The notes below the pieces were generated by a model. It was not told where the DNA came from. It worked only from the letters and a program-made list of their open reading frames with translations, and ran no database searches. 64,000 bases of DNA. It comes from Methylobacterium oxalidis (GTDB taxonomy: Bacteria > Pseudomonadota > Alphaproteobacteria > Rhizobiales > Beijerinckiaceae). Position numbers and translations under genes: made by a program. The DNA is taken from positions 56,695 through 120,694 of the forward strand of contig NZ_BJZU01000017.1 of assembly GCF_007992195.1 (NCBI RefSeq), written 5' to 3'. Shown here one piece after another: positions 8,435-16,673 of this stretch (position 1 is its first letter; each line of letters starts with the position of its first letter).

Positions 8435-9742
8435 TTGAATCAGAATTTACCGGTATTATTCGAGGCTAAATTGGCTCACATCCTGCGCATGTCCGTTCTG
8501 ATACTTGCGGTTTTCCTGTCCGGGATCGGTGCCGCCAGCGCCGATTACGGGCTCGGTCCGCAGGACCGCGTGCGCATCCGCATCGTGGAATGGCGCCCCG
8601 GGAAGAGCGAGGCGGTCGAGTGGCTGCCCCTCAACGGCGAGTACACGGTGGCCGCCTCGGGGCTCGTGTCGGTGCCGATGCTGGGCGAGTTCAAGGTGGA
8701 GGGCATGACGCCGAGCGCGTTCTCGGAGGCGATCGGCGACCGCCTCCAGAAGCGGGCCGGCTTCGTCAACAAGCCCGACGTCTCGGTGGAGGTGATCCAG
8801 TACCGGCCGTTCTACATCGTCGGGGCGGTCGACAAGCCGGGCGAGTACTATTTCCGGCCGGGCACCACCGTGCTCCAGGCGGTCGGCATCGCGGGCGGGT
8901 TCTACCGTCCCGCGGACGGCGGCCTCCTGCGGCTGGAGCGGGACCGGATCAACGCGGTCGGGCTCGTGGACGCGGCGCGCCTCGACCTGCAGCGCGGCCT
9001 CATCCGCAAGGCGCGGCTCGAGGCCGAGCTCGCCGGCCGCATCAAGTTCGACCTGCCGGAGGGCATCACCGGCAAGGAGGCGCAGCGCGTCCAGGCCGAC
9101 GAGACGGCGCTCGCGCAGGCGCGGGCCTCGATGCTCGCGGCCCAGCTCGAGAACAGCTCCGGCCTGCAGGCGATCCTGGCGAGCCAGGTCCGCTCGCTGG
9201 AGCAGAAGATCGGCGTCCAGGACAAGCAGCTCGAGATCTCGCGGCGCGAGCTGAAGGAGGTGAGCGGCCTCGTCGGGCGGGGTCTCGCCGTCACCTCGCG
9301 GGAATTCTCCCTGGAGCGCATCGTCGCCGAGATGGAGAGCAAGCGCCTCGACTACGAGATGGCCGCGCTGAACGCCCGCCAGGACATCAAGAAGTCCGAG
9401 CAGGGCGCCACCGACCTGAAGAACGACCTGCGCACCCGCATCGTCACCGAGCTCGCCGACACGATGGCCGCCGTCGGGCAGGCCCGTGCGAAGCTGCGCA
9501 CCGCCGAGGACCTGATCACCGAGGCGAGCGTGGTCGCGCCCCGCGCCATGCTCGACCGGCAGCGCACGGCCCAGGGCGGCGTGCGGCCGGGCTACACGAT
9601 CGTCCGCAGGGGCCGCGAGAGCGGGACCAGCGTCGACGAGACCGCGGCCCTGGAGCCGGGGGACGTGCTGCGGGTCGAGATGACGGTGCAGCCGGGGTCG
9701 ACCGCCGCGGGCGAGCGACGGGACGAGGCGGCGGTCCGCTGA
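8435..9742 (+). CDS. ExoF/Wza-like polysaccharide export protein with SLBB domain and coiled coil
   Basis: About 435 residues. After a hydrophobic signal segment the polysaccharide-export domain begins at YGLGPQDRVRI, followed by an SLBB-like repeat (YIVGAVDKPGEYYF). A long alpha-helical region (about 190-370) and a short C-terminal beta domain resemble ExoF of rhizobia. It is expected in the periplasm or outer membrane guiding polymer export together with the co-polymerase at 2919. The open frame begins at TTG 8435; ATG 8489 (codon 19) is an equally plausible start because the signal peptide proper begins there, and neither has a strong ribosome site. It is divergent from the GH16 gene across 60 bp. 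Confidence 0.85.
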   Translation: MNQNLPVLFEAKLAHILRMSVLILAVFLSGIGAASADYGLGPQDRVRIRIVEWRPGKSEAVEWLPLNGEYTVAASGLVSVPMLGEFKVEGMTPSAFSEAIGDRLQKRAGFVNKPDVSVEVIQYRPFYIVGAVDKPGEYYFRPGTTVLQAVGIAGGFYRPADGGLLRLERDRINAVGLVDAARLDLQRGLIRKARLEAELAGRIKFDLPEGITGKEAQRVQADETALAQARASMLAAQLENSSGLQAILASQVRSLEQKIGVQDKQLEISRRELKEVSGLVGRGLAVTSREFSLERIVAEMESKRLDYEMAALNARQDIKKSEQGATDLKNDLRTRIVTELADTMAAVGQARAKLRTAEDLITEASVVAPRAMLDRQRTAQGGVRPGYTIVRRGRESGTSVDETAALEPGDVLRVEMTVQPGSTAAGERRDEAAVR

Positions 9743-9779
9743 GCGCCACGGCATCCCGGCCCGGAGAGGTTTGACCGAC

Positions 9780-11201
9780 ATGCGTACGGGTATCCTGCTC
9801 TCGCTGACCCGCATCTGGATGAGCGTCTGCGGCCTCGGCATCACGGTCGCGGCCGTGACCTACGCCGACCCGGTCGGCTTCGGCCTGTTCGCGATCGCCA
9901 CGAGCATCGGCCTGCTCTTCTGCATGGTGCTGGGCAGCGGCACCCACGAGGGCGTCCTGGCCCGGACCGTCGATCCCGACGAGGCGCACGCCTTCGCCTC
10001 GGTCACCGGTCTCGTCTTCGCGGCGATCCTGGTGCTGTTCGCCCTGGCGAGCGAGCGGGCCGGCACCCGGGTGATGACCCTCACCTTCCTGGCCTACGCC
10101 GTGAACTGCGTCGGCTGGGGCGCCTCCAACGCCGCCGACGCCCTCGCGATCCGCGACGGCCGGGCCTCGCGGATCCTGATCAGCACCGGGGCCGGCGACA
10201 CCGTCAACCTCGCGGTGAGCGTCGCCGGACTCGTCGCCGGCTACGACGTCTACGCGCTCGCGCTCGCCAAGCTCGCCCAGTCGGTCACGCAGTACCTCGC
10301 CTTCAGCCTCACCTGCGGCCGGCCGCTGCTGCCGTCCCTGCGGCTGCGCAACGTCCGGCGCCACGCGGTCGGCTTCGCCTCCTACTCCCTGCCCCGCCTC
10401 TCGGGCTGGGCGGAGAGCTATGCCGCGGACATCTTCATCGGGGCGCTGCTGTCGCCGGTAGCCGCGGGCCAGTTCCGCCTCGCCGCCCGCTTCACCGCAG
10501 CCTTCCAGGCGGTCATCCTGAACTCGCTCAACCTCGTGATGATCGCCGAGACCGGGCGCCGCTCGGCGGCCGCCCTGAAGACCGCCTGGATCCTGCGCAC
10601 GACGCCGCTGGCGATCGTGCTCGTGGGCTTCGCGGGGACGGGCTTCGCTCTCGTGGTCAGCACGAGCCTCGTGCGCTTCAAGGGCGATGTCTGGATCGAC
10701 GCAGCGATGATCGTGCTCTGGATCACCGTGGCCACGCCGGCCCTCGTGGCGAACGGCGCGATGATCGCGCTGCTGACGTCGCGCCAAGCCCATCGCCGCC
10801 TCGCGGATATCCAGGTCTCCCGGCTCCTCGGGGGCACGCTCGGCCTGATCGGCGGCGCGCTGATCGGAACCGTGGCGAGCGCTGCCGGCCGCAGCCTCGT
10901 CAACCTCTGCGTCACCGGCGCGAGCCTCTGGGTGGTCATGCGGCGGCAGAGCCACGCCCGCCTGCTGATCTCTGTGCTGGCGCGCCAGTCGCTCGTCGCC
11001 GTCGCGCTCGCGGTGGCCGGCAGCGCCGTGGCGCATGCCGCGCCGGGCGGCCTCGCCGCGCCCCTGAACTTCGCCGCCCTCGCCGGGCTGCTGCTCGTGC
11101 TTCAGGGCCTGCTGACCTTCCCGCAGCTGCGCACGATGTGGCGGGAGGCGGCGCCGTTCCGCCCGACCGCGGCGCGGCAGCGGCGCCAGCTCGCCCGATG
11201 A
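9780..11201 (+). CDS. Wzx-like polysaccharide flippase (MATE/MOP superfamily)
   Basis: A 473-residue protein with about twelve to fourteen hydrophobic helices and short loops, laid out like the polysaccharide flippases that move lipid-linked repeat units across the inner membrane. The ATG at 9780 is preferred because GGAGAGG lies 11 nt upstream; a TTG three codons earlier is too close to that site. It lies between the export protein and the GDP-mannose enzyme on the same strand. With the Wzy-like protein at 1419 it suggests a Wzx/Wzy-dependent pathway. Specificity cannot be read. Confidence 0.82.
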   Translation: MRTGILLSLTRIWMSVCGLGITVAAVTYADPVGFGLFAIATSIGLLFCMVLGSGTHEGVLARTVDPDEAHAFASVTGLVFAAILVLFALASERAGTRVMTLTFLAYAVNCVGWGASNAADALAIRDGRASRILISTGAGDTVNLAVSVAGLVAGYDVYALALAKLAQSVTQYLAFSLTCGRPLLPSLRLRNVRRHAVGFASYSLPRLSGWAESYAADIFIGALLSPVAAGQFRLAARFTAAFQAVILNSLNLVMIAETGRRSAAALKTAWILRTTPLAIVLVGFAGTGFALVVSTSLVRFKGDVWIDAAMIVLWITVATPALVANGAMIALLTSRQAHRRLADIQVSRLLGGTLGLIGGALIGTVASAAGRSLVNLCVTGASLWVVMRRQSHARLLISVLARQSLVAVALAVAGSAVAHAAPGGLAAPLNFAALAGLLLVLQGLLTFPQLRTMWREAAPFRPTAARQRRQLAR

Positions 11202-11360
11202 CGCCGGCGGTGCCGGGAGGGACCGGGCTCGACCTTCCCGATCCGGCCGCGTATTCGGAGCGTCCGCGCGGCGTGCCCGCGGCCGCACGAGCGCCGGATC
11301 CGCCACGATGCACGCCGCCCCGTTTCGGCCCGGCACGATGTACGAGTGTGGGAGATGATG

Positions 11361-12794
11361 ATGGACCTCGATCGTAGCGCCCCCATCCTGCCGGTGATCC
11401 TGTGCGGCGGCTCGGGCACGCGTCTGTGGCCGGCCTCGCGCGAGAGCATGCCCAAGCAGTTCTCCAGGCTCGTCAGCGAGCACTCCTCCACCTTCCAGGA
11501 CACGGCCCGGCGCGTGGCCGACGCGGCCACCTTCGGCCGCCTCAGCGTGCTCACCCACACCGATGCCCGCTTCATCGTCGCCGAGCAGCTCGCCGAGGCC
11601 CGCATCGCCGCCGACATCCTGCTCGAGCCCGAGCGGCGCGACTCCGCCGCCGCCGTCGCGGTGGCGGCGCTGCATGCCGCCCGCACCGACCCGCAGGCCG
11701 TCGTCCTGATCCTGGCCGCCGACCACGTCATCGGCGACACGCGCGCCTTCGTCTCCGCCGTCGAGGCCGCCGCGGTCGGCGCGCGCGCCGGCCACATCAT
11801 GACGCTCGGCATCGAGCCGACGCAGCCGGCCACCGCCTACGGCTACATCCACCCGGGCGAGGCCATCCCCGACGTCCCCGGCACCTACCGGATCGCCCGC
11901 TTCGTCGAGAAGCCCGATCGGCACGGCGCCGAGCGCCTGATCGCGGAGGGCGCAGTCTGGAACTCGGGCTACTTCCTGTTCCGCGCCGACGTGATGCTGG
12001 CCGAGCTTGAGGCGCACGCGCCGGCCGTGCTCGCGGCGGCCCGAGCCGCGCTCGACGACGCGGCGCGCGACCTCGACTTCGTGCGGCTCGACGCCGACGC
12101 CTTCGGGCAGGCGCCCAAGACCTCGATCGACTACGCGGTGATGGAGCGGACCCGGCACGCGGGCGTGCTGCCGGTCTCCTTCGCGTGGTCGGACGTCGGC
12201 ACCTGGGACGCAGTCTGGAGCGTGCTGGAGCAGGACGCTTCCGGCAACGCGGTGCGCGGCCGGGTCGAGCTGATCGAGACCCGCGGCAGCCTGGTGCACA
12301 GCGAGGGCGAGCAGGTCACGGCGGTGGTGGGCCTCGAGGACGTGGTGGTGGTCTCGACCCCCGACGCGGTGCTGGTGAGCTCGAAGGCGCGCTCGGGCGA
12401 GGTGAAGACGCTGGTGGAGCGGCTGCGGGCGAAGGCCTACCCGGAGGCGGACGCGCACCGGCGGATGTACCGGCCCTGGGGCTGGTACCAGCGCATCGAC
12501 ATCGGCGAGCGCTTCCAGGTGAAGCGGATCATGGTGACGCCGGGCGGGCGCCTGTCGCTGCAGAAGCACTACCACCGGGCCGAGCACTGGGTTGTGGTGA
12601 AGGGCACGGCCGAGGTGACGCTGAACGAGCGCGTCGTGCTGGTTCACGAGAACGAGGCGATCTACCTGCCGATCGGCTCGATGCACCGGCTGTCGAACCC
12701 GGGCAAGATCCCGCTGGAGCTGATCGAGGTCCAGGTTGGCTCCTATACGGGCGAGGACGACATCATCCGCGTCGAGGATGTCTACGGACGCTGA
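11361..12794 (+). CDS. bifunctional mannose-1-phosphate guanylyltransferase / mannose-6-phosphate isomerase (type II)
   Basis: About 477 residues of the AlgA/XanB/CpsB class, making GDP-mannose. The N-terminal nucleotidyltransferase has the pyrophosphorylase signature GGSGTRLWP followed by PKQF, and FVEKP with the downstream WNSGYFLF segment. The C-terminal cupin isomerase domain has RPWGWY, then QKHYHRAEHW with metal-binding His residues. Three in-frame ATGs occur at 11355, 11358 and 11361; the last has the best spacing (6 nt) to GGGAG at 11350. It supplies the sugar nucleotide for this locus and implies mannose, or a mannose-derived sugar, in the polymer. Confidence 0.93.
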   Translation: MDLDRSAPILPVILCGGSGTRLWPASRESMPKQFSRLVSEHSSTFQDTARRVADAATFGRLSVLTHTDARFIVAEQLAEARIAADILLEPERRDSAAAVAVAALHAARTDPQAVVLILAADHVIGDTRAFVSAVEAAAVGARAGHIMTLGIEPTQPATAYGYIHPGEAIPDVPGTYRIARFVEKPDRHGAERLIAEGAVWNSGYFLFRADVMLAELEAHAPAVLAAARAALDDAARDLDFVRLDADAFGQAPKTSIDYAVMERTRHAGVLPVSFAWSDVGTWDAVWSVLEQDASGNAVRGRVELIETRGSLVHSEGEQVTAVVGLEDVVVVSTPDAVLVSSKARSGEVKTLVERLRAKAYPEADAHRRMYRPWGWYQRIDIGERFQVKRIMVTPGGRLSLQKHYHRAEHWVVVKGTAEVTLNERVVLVHENEAIYLPIGSMHRLSNPGKIPLELIEVQVGSYTGEDDIIRVEDVYGR

Positions 12795-12795
12795 A

Positions 12796-12849
12796 GCGGG
12801 ACCATTCTCCCGCGTGACGACTACGCAGGCACGGCTTTGCCGTGCCTGC
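12796..12849 (+). terminator. tandem hairpins ending the polysaccharide locus
   Basis: Two inverted repeats follow directly after the GDP-mannose gene stop. The first pairs GCGGGA (12796-12801) with TCCCGC (12808-12813) around a 6-nt loop. The second is a perfect 11-bp stem (12825-12835 with 12839-12849) and a TTT loop. No T-tract follows, so Rho-independent termination is not certain; a 3'-end stabilising structure is the alternative. Confidence 0.5.
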
Positions 12850-13057
12850 GGGCCCGCGAGGGCCGAAAAATTAAGCTTTCGCTAACCAAGGCCGCCTGAT
12901 AACGAAAAAAGCCCAAAATCGACACGATGGCAGTCAATTTGAGGCTCAGGCCGAGTCGGTGAAGAGCCCCGCGTGACTGCTCCTCGCCGCTGACGTCGAT
13001 CTTGGTCAAACCTAGGCGTGAGCGCAGCATCCCGTTTTAGGTTGGTGGGTGGTGCGC

Positions 13058-13357
13058 ATGATGTTGGTCGCGTCGCTGTTCGCAATCTTCGGGGCTCTCT
13101 GCGGTCTCTGGCTGTCGGTCGTCGGCATCGCCGTGACAACGGTCGGGCTCGTCGCCGTCTGCGGCCTGGCGAGCTACCTGCTCGGGGGGCCGTTCACGCC
13201 CCTCCTCCTGCTCGGCTGCGCGGTCTCCCTCCAGGTCGGCTACTTCCTGACGCTCGCCGTCAAGAGCGTCGTCCTGCATGTCCGGCGGATGCGCGCGGCG
13301 GGCAAGACGGTCCGCAAGGACCAGGCGCCGGCCGAGATCCGGCACGAGCAGAACTGA
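13058..13357 (+). CDS. small integral membrane protein
   Basis: About 100 residues with three hydrophobic segments (roughly 1-25, 28-50 and 53-75 from the ATG) and a basic, polar C-terminal tail of about 25 residues. GTG codons at 13049 and 13052 and an ATG at 13061 are alternative starts. The shape resembles the small membrane repressors of exopolysaccharide production found in rhizobia, and it follows a polysaccharide locus. I see no diagnostic motif, so this is only a hint. It is convergent with the PilZ-like gene, 16 nt apart. Confidence 0.6.
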   Translation: MMLVASLFAIFGALCGLWLSVVGIAVTTVGLVAVCGLASYLLGGPFTPLLLLGCAVSLQVGYFLTLAVKSVVLHVRRMRAAGKTVRKDQAPAEIRHEQN

Positions 13358-13373
13358 TCGCCAGGGTCCGGCC

Positions 13374-13772
13374 TCAGCCGGCGAAGCGGACGGTCAGCTT
13401 GCGGCCCTCGCGGTGCGTCACGCGGCAGGTCTCGTCGAGGGAAAGGTCGGGTGATTCCAGCCGGAACCCGTCCGGGGCGAAGGCCTCCGGCTCGATCTCG
13501 ATGATCGCCCCATCGCCTGTCAGCTCCCAGACGAGGCATTCGAGCCCGCCCGGCCCGCTCTCCGGCCGGATCAGGCCGAAACGGAAGGCGTTGCGCCGGC
13601 GCAGCGCCGGGCCCGGCGCGCTCAGCAGCCGCTCCTCGGGTCTGCCCCGGCGCCCGCACTCGTGGGCCCTGATCGCCGAAACACGGATCGTCCTCGCACG
13701 CGGGCGCCCCCGATGCCGGCGCCGTTCCCACTCCCGGCCGGGATAGGCCGGGCCCGACCGGCGATCCAGCAA
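13374..13772 (-). CDS. PilZ-domain-like protein
   Basis: Up to 132 residues. The C-terminal 80 residues look like a compact PilZ domain: an Arg-rich RRRNAFRFG segment in the place of the c-di-GMP-binding RxxxR box, then ELTGDGAII in place of the D/NxSxxG box, followed by beta strands to the end. The Arg-rich N-terminal 50 residues may not be translated, since the start is unclear and no ribosome site stands out. If it binds c-di-GMP it could tune exopolysaccharide or flagellar output. The second motif is imperfect, so nucleotide binding is uncertain. Confidence 0.5.
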   Translation of the reverse strand: MLDRRSGPAYPGREWERRRHRGRPRARTIRVSAIRAHECGRRGRPEERLLSAPGPALRRRNAFRFGLIRPESGPGGLECLVWELTGDGAIIEIEPEAFAPDGFRLESPDLSLDETCRVTHREGRKLTVRFAG

Positions 13773-13964
13773 CCCGCGCTCTCGCCAGCGGAAATGTCCT
13801 TTCCGGCCCCGGCGTCATCGTCCCGGATTGCACCGAGGCCAACGTCTCGGACCATCGTCCGGTGAACGTTCCCACCTTCTGCCGTGTGAGGCCCTCGCTC
13901 CCTGTGCCAGCCTCTCCGGACCTCGCACGCGACCGCGGCGCGAGGGGAGGGAAAGGGACGGACC

Positions 13965-14597
13965 ATGGCGAGCCCAGTTCGCGTCGCGCTCGTGGCAGGC
14001 GAGAGGGAGCCGGCGCGCGCGCTGGCCGGCCTGCTGCGGGAGATCGGGGGCTTCGGCGAGGTTCTCGAATGCCGCGGCCTCGCCGAGGCGCGCCGCCGCC
14101 TTCGCGAGCGGCCGGAGATCGACCTCGCCTTCGTCGATCTCGGGTCCTCGGCGGCCGACCAGGCGAGCGCCCTGTTCGATCTGCGGCTCCTGTACGGCGG
14201 CCTGCGCGTCGTCGCCCTCGCCCGGACGGAGGCGCGCGGAGACGTGCTGGCCTGCCTGCACGCGGGGGCGCACGGCTACATCCCGACGAGCCTGGATCCG
14301 CCAGCCTTCGCGGAAGCGGTCGCGGCCGTCTGCGCGGGCCGCGTCTACGTGCCCGCCTCCCTCAGCGCGCTCCCGGCGCCCGCGCCCGGCGGCCAGGGGC
14401 GCCCGCGCCGCCACAGCCGCGACGCCGGCCTGACGGCACGGCAGGCCGACGTCCTCGGGCACCTGCGCGCCGGACGCAGCACCCGAGACATCGCGATGAG
14501 CCTGCACCTCGCCGAGAACACCGTGAAGGTCCACATCCACACGATCTTCCGCAAGCTCGGCGTCTCGCGCCGCGAGGAGGTGATCGACCTGCCCTGA
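13965..14597 (+). CDS. NarL/FixJ-type response regulator with a degenerate receiver
   Basis: A 210-residue regulator with an N-terminal receiver-like domain (1-120) and a C-terminal LuxR-type helix-turn-helix. The latter shows LTARQADVLGHLRAG, then RDIAMSLHLAENTVKVHIHTIF at about residues 175-195. In the receiver the phospho-acceptor position is kept (FVDLG), but the acidic pair near the N-terminus reads AGE and the conserved Lys near residue 105 is replaced in HGYIPTS. It is therefore probably not controlled by ordinary phosphorylation. GGAGGG upstream at 13946-13951 is rather far from the start; no kinase lies nearby. Confidence 0.8.
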   Translation: MASPVRVALVAGEREPARALAGLLREIGGFGEVLECRGLAEARRRLRERPEIDLAFVDLGSSAADQASALFDLRLLYGGLRVVALARTEARGDVLACLHAGAHGYIPTSLDPPAFAEAVAAVCAGRVYVPASLSALPAPAPGGQGRPRRHSRDAGLTARQADVLGHLRAGRSTRDIAMSLHLAENTVKVHIHTIFRKLGVSRREEVIDLP

Positions 14598-14641
14598 ACT
14601 TCGGTTCGCCAGCGCGGCGAAGAAATTGGAGGCAAGCCGCC

Positions 14642-14666
14642 GGAACGATTTTCGCCCGTCGCCGTC
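14642..14666 (+). promoter_or_regulatory. EcfG-like general-stress promoter candidate
   Basis: GGAAC at 14642-14646 is separated by exactly 16 nt from CGTC at 14663-14666. Alphaproteobacterial EcfG promoters follow GGAAC-N16/17-CGTT, so this has one mismatch. It lies about 60 nt before the small gene at 14729. A second identical layout occurs at 15424. Confidence 0.4.
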
Positions 14667-14728
14667 ATGCCTAAAGAGCCGGCGACGCCGCGGGACAAGC
14701 GGCGGCGGGCATCCGGAGGAACGTGCAG

Positions 14729-14944
14729 ATGCTGGTTCACGAAGTGACCGACGCCCTCGGCGGCAGCCAGATCGTGTTCGATGTCAGCCGGCCGCTCCCG
14801 GCCTTCCTCGGCTCGGAGGAGCCCGAGGAGGAACGCGTGGCCTGGCCGGCGGACGGGCGGGACACGCCCGGCGACCTGTGCGACCACACGAGCCGGCGCG
14901 GCCACCGCCGCCGTTCGCCCGAGGCGATCTCCGCACGCCGCTGA
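14729..14944 (+). CDS. small hypothetical protein
   Basis: A 71-residue, polar, soluble protein with an acidic stretch (EEPEEE) in the middle and a basic, Arg-rich tail. I do not recognise a family. The ATG at 14729 has GGAGGA 8 nt upstream, which strongly supports translation. A candidate EcfG-type promoter lies upstream, so a stress-induced role is possible but unproven. Confidence 0.55.
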   Translation: MLVHEVTDALGGSQIVFDVSRPLPAFLGSEEPEEERVAWPADGRDTPGDLCDHTSRRGHRRRSPEAISARR

Positions 14945-15021
14945 GCGCCGCTCCCGGACGGGCTGCAACAGGCGCACCCCGCGGGTGAGCGTGTCGGCGC
15001 GCGTCCGCCCGAACCCGCGGC

Positions 15022-15294
15022 TCAGCTCGATCCGCACTCGGCCGCGGAGCGCGGCAGGAAGCTCAGGTCGGCGATGGCGAGCGCCGCGCGGATCGCCTTC
15101 AGGGTGCGCTCTTCGGCTCCCGATTGTAGGGCCTCGGCCAGGAGCGCAGAGATCGCGAAGAACAGGTCGTCGCGCTTCGGGTCGCCCCGCAGGAGCTGCT
15201 CGTCCTCCAGCAGGGCCGCCAAGCGGACCATCATCGGACAGGAGGTGTCGAGCGGCATCTGTTTTTGTCCGATGCTTTCACGTATCTGAATCAT
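15022..15294 (-). CDS. small hypothetical soluble protein
   Basis: A 90-residue protein predicted mostly helical: the middle (MMVRLAALLEDEQLL, then LFFAISALLAEAL) reads as amphipathic helices, with no signal peptide or membrane helix. I do not recognise a family. It is divergent from the exported protein at 15488, and the 190-nt gap between them holds that gene's promoter candidate. Confidence 0.5.
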   Translation of the reverse strand: MIQIRESIGQKQMPLDTSCPMMVRLAALLEDEQLLRGDPKRDDLFFAISALLAEALQSGAEERTLKAIRAALAIADLSFLPRSAAECGSS

Positions 15295-15423
15295 GCTAGC
15301 AGTATTGGCGAAATCGAGAACCTACACTTGCGTACTAATCACGCGAGCAGCGCTTCGGATCGGCCTTTCTGCAACAACGGCTGGGGACCGAACGCCCGCG
15401 TCCGAACCGGGCGGTCGCATGCG

Positions 15424-15448
15424 GGAACCCGGCGCGCGGGCGGGCGTC
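15424..15448 (+). promoter_or_regulatory. EcfG-like general-stress promoter candidate
   Basis: GGAAC (15424-15428), a 16-nt spacer, then CGTC (15445-15448), 40 nt before the start at 15488. It has the same layout as the box at 14642 and differs by one base from the EcfG consensus. Confidence 0.42.
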
Positions 15449-15487
15449 GTCTCCTGGAAACGCTTTCCGGATCCATGAGGCTCAACC

Positions 15488-15829
15488 ATGCGCGCGTCGA
15501 TCCCATGCCTCCTCGCCCTGCTCGCCCTCGCGGCCCCCGCCCACGCGCAGGGCCTGCCGAGCTCGAACCTGAACAGCATCAACGATGCGCTCGCGGGCCA
15601 GGCGCAGTTCCGCTCCCTTCAACAGCAGCAGCAGGCCGACGTGACGGCGCTGCGCATGGACGCGCAGCGCAACGTGCTGTTCAGGCCCGGCACGGATTAT
15701 GCGGCGCCGATCGTCTTGCGGCGCGGCCGCGGCTTCAGCCCGTCCGGGCCGCATCACACCGGCGGCATCCGGTCCGGCCGCACGCGGCTCGACCGCAGCC
15801 TCGACGCGGGCATCTGCGTCGGCTGCTGA
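15488..15829 (+). CDS. small exported protein with C-terminal CxGC motif
   Basis: 113 residues. Residues 1-20 are a clear signal peptide (cleavage after AHA-Q). The mature part has a Gln-rich helix (QQQQQ near 45), a basic Gly-rich middle and ends in LDRSLDAGICVGC, so the only two mature cysteines sit at the very C-terminus. The same ending (LDRVLDGVCSGCR) occurs in the exported protein at 25838-26101. I know no named family for it. GAGG lies 7 nt before the ATG. The paired cysteines could bind metal or form a disulfide in the periplasm. Confidence 0.62.
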   Translation: MRASIPCLLALLALAAPAHAQGLPSSNLNSINDALAGQAQFRSLQQQQQADVTALRMDAQRNVLFRPGTDYAAPIVLRRGRGFSPSGPHHTGGIRSGRTRLDRSLDAGICVGC

Positions 15830-15971
15830 GGGCGGCCCGGGCCGGCTCGCGACCGGCCGGATTGGCTGTGGAGCACCGTGGATAGGCGTCGCGGCGCGGC
15901 CGGATCCGTACGAAGCGTCTTGCCAGAGAGACGGGATTAACACACCGTTAAGGCCAAGCTCTGGACTGACG

Positions 15972-16214
15972 ATGACGCTCCTGTACCACCCTCACGCCCA
16001 TCCGCACCCCCTCCGCCCGACGCGCGAGCGGATCCTCGACGTGCTGCTGTTTCTGCTGTCGCAGAGCGCCGCGCCCACGCACCGTGACTGGTTCGAGGCG
16101 GTGGACGACATGTTCGGCGAGTTCAGCGAGCCGGAGAAGCAGCGGATGGTGGAGGCCGGCGTGGCGCTTCTGGAGCGCACCCTGAACCCGGCGCCCCAAC
16201 GGCTCGCGGCGTAG
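15972..16214 (+). CDS. small hypothetical protein
   Basis: An 80-residue soluble protein with a His/Pro-rich N-terminus (HPHAHPHP) and two predicted helices (ERILDVLLFLLSQ, and EKQRMVEAGVALLERTL). I do not recognise a family. The ATG at 15972 is chosen as the first start in a frame that otherwise runs through the preceding gene. It is convergent with the gene at 16226, 11 nt apart. Confidence 0.45.
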   Translation: MTLLYHPHAHPHPLRPTRERILDVLLFLLSQSAAPTHRDWFEAVDDMFGEFSEPEKQRMVEAGVALLERTLNPAPQRLAA

Positions 16215-16225
16215 GTGGGACCGCC

Positions 16226-16453
16226 TCAGACCGCGGTGCCCTCGTCGCCCGCACGCTCCTCGCCCGCGGAGAGCGGCGGGCACAGGCCGGCGGCGGCCTC
16301 GGCGAAGCCGCGCCCGTAGTATTTCGACACCGCCGTCCAGAACCCGGCGCCGCCGCCCTCCGGGATCAGGCTCAGGCGAAGGTTGATCGCATCCCGCGCG
16401 GCCTCCGCCAGACCCTCGACCTCCTCGGCCGCGATTCCCACGATCGTCTGCAT
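16226..16453 (-). CDS. small hypothetical protein
   Basis: 75 residues, with an amphipathic N-terminal helix (VGIAAEEVEGLAEAARDAI) and no signal or membrane segment. I do not recognise a family. GAGGGCAGG lies just upstream of the start, a good ribosome site. It is divergent from the chemoreceptor gene, with about 220 nt between them. Confidence 0.5.
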   Translation of the reverse strand: MQTIVGIAAEEVEGLAEAARDAINLRLSLIPEGGGAGFWTAVSKYYGRGFAEAAAGLCPPLSAGEERAGDEGTAV

Positions 16454-16643
16454 GACCTGCCCTCATGACGTGACGCCGGGAGAGCAACGTCGCGGACCCG
16501 AGATCCGATCCGGCCGAGGTTGGACACGTACCCGTCAGCCCGCCCCCGCATCGCCGGCCGGCGGCTGAAACCGCACAGTGCAGAACTGTCGGCCCGGCTG
16601 CCAAACCAACGTCAGGTAGAAATTAACGAAGTCGCCGTATCAT

Positions 16644-16666
16644 TTCCTCAAGAAACCTTTGAGGAA
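16644..16666 (+). promoter_or_regulatory. hairpin covering the ribosome-binding site of the chemoreceptor gene
   Basis: TTCCTCAA (16644-16651) pairs perfectly with TTGAGGAA (16659-16666) around a 7-nt loop. The right arm contains the GAGGA ribosome site 8 nt before the ATG at 16674, so folding would hide it. It may tune translation of the receptor. Confidence 0.45.
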
Positions 16667-16673
16667 CCCAGGA

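Noticed and set aside
9516..12686. A 1056-codon minus-strand frame
   Set aside because: It is antisense to the flippase and GDP-mannose genes, His/Arg/Gly-rich and without motifs; a compositional shadow.
12825..12849. The 11-bp stem with TTT loop as a mobile-element end or attachment site
   Set aside because: No transposase, integrase or direct repeats nearby; position after an operon fits a transcript 3' end better.
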